This document shows, piece after piece, positions 13,836 through 15,797 of a stretch of DNA of 15,797 nucleotides (the stretch's first letter is position 1; each line of letters opens with the position of its first letter). Source of the stretch: an uncultured Eubacteriales bacterium (lineage in GTDB: Bacteria; Bacillota; Clostridia; Oscillospirales; Oscillospiraceae); assembly GCA_900545925.1 (NCBI GenBank), contig URAZ01000060.1:1-15797 (forward strand), given 5' to 3'. The translations under genes were made by a program, and so were the position numbers. A model generated the notes under the pieces. It was given only the letters and a program-made list of their open reading frames with translations, was not told the DNA's origin and did no database searches.

Positions 13836-14954
13836 CTATTTTGCAGGAAACTCCTCCAGCAGGCGGCACGCCTGACGGTACTGACGGTTGGCTTTGTACC
13901 ACGCCAGCACCCACGGCAGGTGAAACCGGGTGAAGCCCATGGGGTATGTGTCCCGCAAGTGTTGGAAGCAGTCCAGAAGCTGAGCACCATAGGTGCTGTC
14001 GTGGAGGTAGCCCGGGTGCTCCAGCCGATAGCGCACCAGCGCCAGCATCTGCCGCTCTATCTCACCAGAGGACAGGAGCTCTGCCTGTTGAACGGCTGTC
14101 AGCGCCTGCTCCCGGTGCCCAAGCTGCTCGTGGCAGATGGCAAGCTTGTGCAGGTCCAGAAGGCTGGGGTGCGGGAGGGCAGAAAAATAGAGCAGGGCCT
14201 TTTCTGGTTGGCCCAGTTCCAGTTGGGTGGCGGCGATGTTATAACGGAGCGAACCCAGACTGTCGGTGTCACCCAAGGCCTCCGCCAGACGCTCCGCCAC
14301 GGCGAAGTGGGCCAGCATCTCCTCCATGCGGCCCAGATCCGAGTAGCAGTTGCCCATCCACAGACGGCAGGACAGCATCAGGTGGGGATACCCGGCGTCT
14401 GCCGCCGAGCGGCAGGCGTCCCGCAGCACCTCAATGGCAACGGTGTAATCACCCTTGACGTAGAGGGCCTTTCCGCGGAGTGTGACCAGAAGCGGCAGCG
14501 GTTCCAGCCGTACCGCCTCCTCCCATCGGCCCTGCAGACCGCGCTGCAGCGCCAGCTGCCGGTTGGAGAGAAAGGACTCCCATTCTTCCGGCAGAGAGCG
14601 CATATTATCCTCATAAAAGGCATCCAGCAGCAGGGCGTCCGCCGCCAGCGGACTGCAGGCGAGGATCTCCTGCCGGGGCTGCACCAGCCGCTCATAGCAG
14701 GAGACGAAGTCTGGGCTGCCGGAGAGCAGGGCCTTCCAGCATGGTTCCAGACTCTCGGGTTCCGGCGTCCAGACCAGGCCCAACCGGCGCAGCAGAAGCT
14801 CCGTCACCTCCGGAGAAGGCGCTGCCTTGCCCTGCTCGATCTTGGACAGATACGAGGGCGCACAAATTCCCCGGCACAGACCCTCCTGACTCCAATTGAG
14901 CCTGAGACGGGCCTGCCGGATCAGCAGCCCGGCAATGTCGCCGCTCTTCATCAT
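13836..14954 (-). CDS. XRE-family HTH regulator with TPR-like repeats
   Basis: A 372-residue protein. Residues about 6-60 form an XRE/Cro HTH (IAGLLIRQARLRLNWSQEGL, then APSYLSKIEQGKAAPS). The rest is helical with TPR-like units (RWEEAVRLEPL; YVKGDYTVAIEVLRDACRSA; RLAEALGDTDSLGSLRYNIA; QLELGQPEKALLYFSAL), an arrangement like the RNPP peptide-responsive regulators or related TPR sensors. The start ATG at 14954 overlaps the stop of a 22-codon leader gene (ATGA); a second ATG follows at once (14951). It probably controls the MFS gene downstream and possibly itself. Whether it senses a peptide, a drug or something else is unknown. Confidence 0.82.
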   Translation of the reverse strand: MMKSGDIAGLLIRQARLRLNWSQEGLCRGICAPSYLSKIEQGKAAPSPEVTELLLRRLGLVWTPEPESLEPCWKALLSGSPDFVSCYERLVQPRQEILACSPLAADALLLDAFYEDNMRSLPEEWESFLSNRQLALQRGLQGRWEEAVRLEPLPLLVTLRGKALYVKGDYTVAIEVLRDACRSAADAGYPHLMLSCRLWMGNCYSDLGRMEEMLAHFAVAERLAEALGDTDSLGSLRYNIAATQLELGQPEKALLYFSALPHPSLLDLHKLAICHEQLGHREQALTAVQQAELLSSGEIERQMLALVRYRLEHPGYLHDSTYGAQLLDCFQHLRDTYPMGFTRFHLPWVLAWYKANRQYRQACRLLEEFPAK

Positions 14955-15019
14955 ATGAACTCCCGCACACTCTGCCGGGAAACGATCAGCTTTGCGGCAG
15001 CTTTTTCACCAAGTGTCAT
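14951..15019 (-). CDS. 22-residue leader peptide coupled to the regulator
   Basis: A short open frame, MTLGEKAAAKLIVSRQSVRE then FI and stop. It is preceded by a strong AGGAGGGAG, better than anything directly before the regulator. Its TGA overlaps the regulator ATG, so regulator translation probably depends on it. It is hydrophilic and basic, without a secretion signal. It may be a translational-coupling leader, a ribosome-stalling leader that senses an antibiotic, or a remnant of a longer gene. Confidence 0.5.
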   Translation of the reverse strand: MTLGEKAAAKLIVSRQSVREFI

Positions 15020-15148
15020 GCTTTTCTCCCTCCTGATTTTATGGGTTACCGCGATTTTTATAAACCAAAAATCGGCTGCTTTTGCGCAAGTATTGGTTGC
15101 TTTCCGGATTTTTTGCAAATCAAAGCGAAAACAAATTTACATAACACC

Positions 15149-15176
15149 ATTATAAAGCAGACAGCAAAGAAGTCAA
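15149..15176 (-). promoter_or_regulatory. Sigma-A-type promoter of the leader/regulator operon
   Basis: On the minus strand, TTGACT (15176-15171), a 16-base spacer and a perfect TATAAT (15154-15149). It is one of the best promoters in the window and leaves an untranslated leader of about 120 bases before the 22-codon frame. Confidence 0.8.
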
Positions 15177-15198
15177 GGATGAAGAAGGAATCTGACCG

Positions 15199-15228
15199 GC
15201 GCAAAAACTGCGCCGCAGTAAACAAAGA
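15199..15228 (+). repeat. 30-bp CTGCGCCGCAG repeat, copy 3
   Basis: Third copy of the repeat at 6550-6579 and 8221-8250. As in copy 1 it opens the about 150-bp block conserved upstream of the integrase. It lies between the regulator promoter (minus) and the integrase (plus). Confidence 0.7.
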
Positions 15229-15309
15229 ATAGAGTTTTCACCGCGTGTGAGAACGTCTGAAAATATTCCGATCTTCCGAAAAAATCAGTAGACTTTGTGC
15301 CTGTTCTGT

Positions 15310-15328
15310 GGTAGTTGTTTGTGCTACC
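15310..15328 (+). promoter_or_regulatory. Short hairpin in the second integrase leader
   Basis: GGTAG (15310-15314) and CTACC (15324-15328) with the same 9-base loop as at 6662-6680. It is conserved between two integrase leaders that otherwise differ at many positions. Confidence 0.4.
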
Positions 15329-15348
15329 AAAGAAAAGGAGGCACAGAC

Positions 15349-15797
15349 ATGGCAAAGAAACGAGCGAATGGAGAAGGCAACATTCGAAAGCGGAAGGACG
15401 GGCGCTGGGAAGGACGATACACAGCCGGATATGACGAAAAGACCGGTAAGCGACTGATTAAAAACGTCCTCGGCAAGACGCAGGCAGAGGTAAAAGAAAA
15501 GCTGGCAAAGGCAGTCGCGGAAGCGGAAACTGTCGATGTGCGTCGGGCAGACGAGTACACCCTCGGCACATGGCTGCAAACATGGTACGAATTATATGCA
15601 AAGCCGCATCTGCGATTTTCGACCGCAGAGTATTACCGGCGCGGCATTGAACTACACATTGTACCGCGTATCGGAGACATTCCGCTGAAAAAACTGACAG
15701 GCCGCGACCTGCAATGGCTCTACAAGGACTTGCGGGAACACGGACGGCTCCGCGAAGCGCAGAAGGGAAAGCAGCCGGGGCTGAGTGATTCCACGAT
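15349..15797 (+). CDS. int: Tyrosine integrase, 5' part (cut by window end)
   Basis: The first 149 codons of a second integrase; the catalytic domain lies beyond the window. ATG follows AAGGAGG as in the first copy. Over the first 372 bases it differs from 6701-7072 at about 63 positions by my count (about 83% identity), nearly all in third codon positions, giving only about five amino acid changes in 124 (for example Val26Ala, Thr105Val, Gly123Trp). Both copies are thus kept under protein-level selection. The final 77 bases are exactly identical to the first copy, probably an assembly boundary effect. It is the expected integrase of element 2. Confidence 0.92.
   Translation, partial: MAKKRANGEGNIRKRKDGRWEGRYTAGYDEKTGKRLIKNVLGKTQAEVKEKLAKAVAEAETVDVRRADEYTLGTWLQTWYELYAKPHLRFSTAEYYRRGIELHIVPRIGDIPLKKLTGRDLQWLYKDLREHGRLREAQKGKQPGLSDST
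15721..15797 (+). repeat. 77-bp exact duplicate of 7073-7149 at the sequence end
   Basis: All 77 final bases match 7073-7149 inside the first integrase, and the base just before differs (C against G), after a region with about 17% difference. An exact repeat of this length ending at the sequence end is what a de Bruijn-graph assembly with k=77 leaves when a contig stops at a repeat. Confidence 0.75.

Larger units (their letters stand above)
8073..15797. mobile_element. Integrative element 2 (partial, right end outside window), in tandem with element 1
   Basis: The region begins at the tRNA-Thr 3' fragment and arm-type repeats and runs to a second integrase cut by the window end. Its cargo is a three-gene operon ending in an AEP primase-helicase-PLD protein, plus a regulator/MFS cassette. 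It shares with element 1 the structured repeat, the 30-bp CTGCGCCGCAG repeat and the integrase with its leader. No excisionase-like gene is seen in the visible part. From the orientation of the tRNA fragment (5' side to the right), the intact tRNA-Thr gene should lie to the right of this element, beyond the second integrase. Confidence 0.55.

Noticed and set aside
13730..13990. 87-codon N-terminal extension of the MFS protein
   Set aside because: It crosses the regulator 3' end and the hairpin at 13778-13820; the ATG at 13729 has a good ribosome binding site and gives a normal MFS N-terminus.
13920..15155. 411-codon plus-strand frame opposite the XRE-TPR regulator
   Set aside because: Antisense shadow of a GC-rich gene; Gln/Leu/Arg-rich translation with no domain and no ribosome binding site, while the minus-strand frame has a clear HTH and TPR-like repeats.
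1..15797. CRISPR array, rRNA, insertion sequence with terminal inverted repeats
   Set aside because: No regularly spaced short repeats with variable spacers, no rRNA-like sequence and no transposase gene or IS ends were seen.

Overview
The window looks like accessory DNA from a Gram-positive Clostridia-type bacterium (Bacillota, probably an Oscillospiraceae/Ruminococcaceae gut commensal). The reasons are strong AGGAGG-type ribosome binding sites, GC content near 50-55%, an ECF sigma with a DUF4367 anti-sigma partner, and the integrase/Xis/HTH gene set. No core chromosomal gene is present. I read it as parts of two related integrative elements in tandem, both using the 3' end of a tRNA-Thr(CGT) gene as attachment site. 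The junction is at about 8028-8072, where a 45-bp tRNA 3' fragment (minus strand, CCA included) lies between two sets of GTGTGGGTCA repeats that resemble integrase arm sites.

Element 1 (left end off-window, to about 8072): repeat-bearing non-coding DNA (1-515); an excisionase-like protein and a winged-HTH protein overlapping by ATGA (516-1138); a GC-rich structured non-coding repeat, copy A (1161-1414); a ribbon-helix-helix-like protein (1539-1946); a minus-strand operon running from 6444 to 2045 (ECF sigma, membrane anti-sigma, secreted protein, lipoprotein, Amidase_6-type protein, lipoprotein); then a complete tyrosine integrase (6701-7855) with a strong terminator.

Element 2 (about 8073 to beyond 15797): a plus-strand operon encoding a GNAT-like protein, a 70-residue protein of unknown family and a 986-residue AEP-primase/SF2-helicase/PLD protein of the kind described for TOTE conflict systems; structured repeat copy B (12102-12355); a minus-strand GC-rich cassette (22-codon leader peptide, XRE-TPR regulator, MFS exporter); then the 5' part of a second integrase, about 83% identical in DNA but about 96% identical in protein to the first. 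The last 77 bases are exactly identical to 7073-7149, and identity begins abruptly, as expected for an assembly contig ending in a repeat.

The two elements share a scaffold (integrase with its leader, the att arm repeats, the structured repeat, a 30-bp CTGCGCCGCAG repeat) and differ in cargo: an envelope-response operon in one, a putative nucleic-acid conflict operon plus an efflux cassette in the other. The most novel signal is the pair of about 254-bp structured repeats, which differ in ways that preserve base pairing and so look like a non-coding RNA of this element family.
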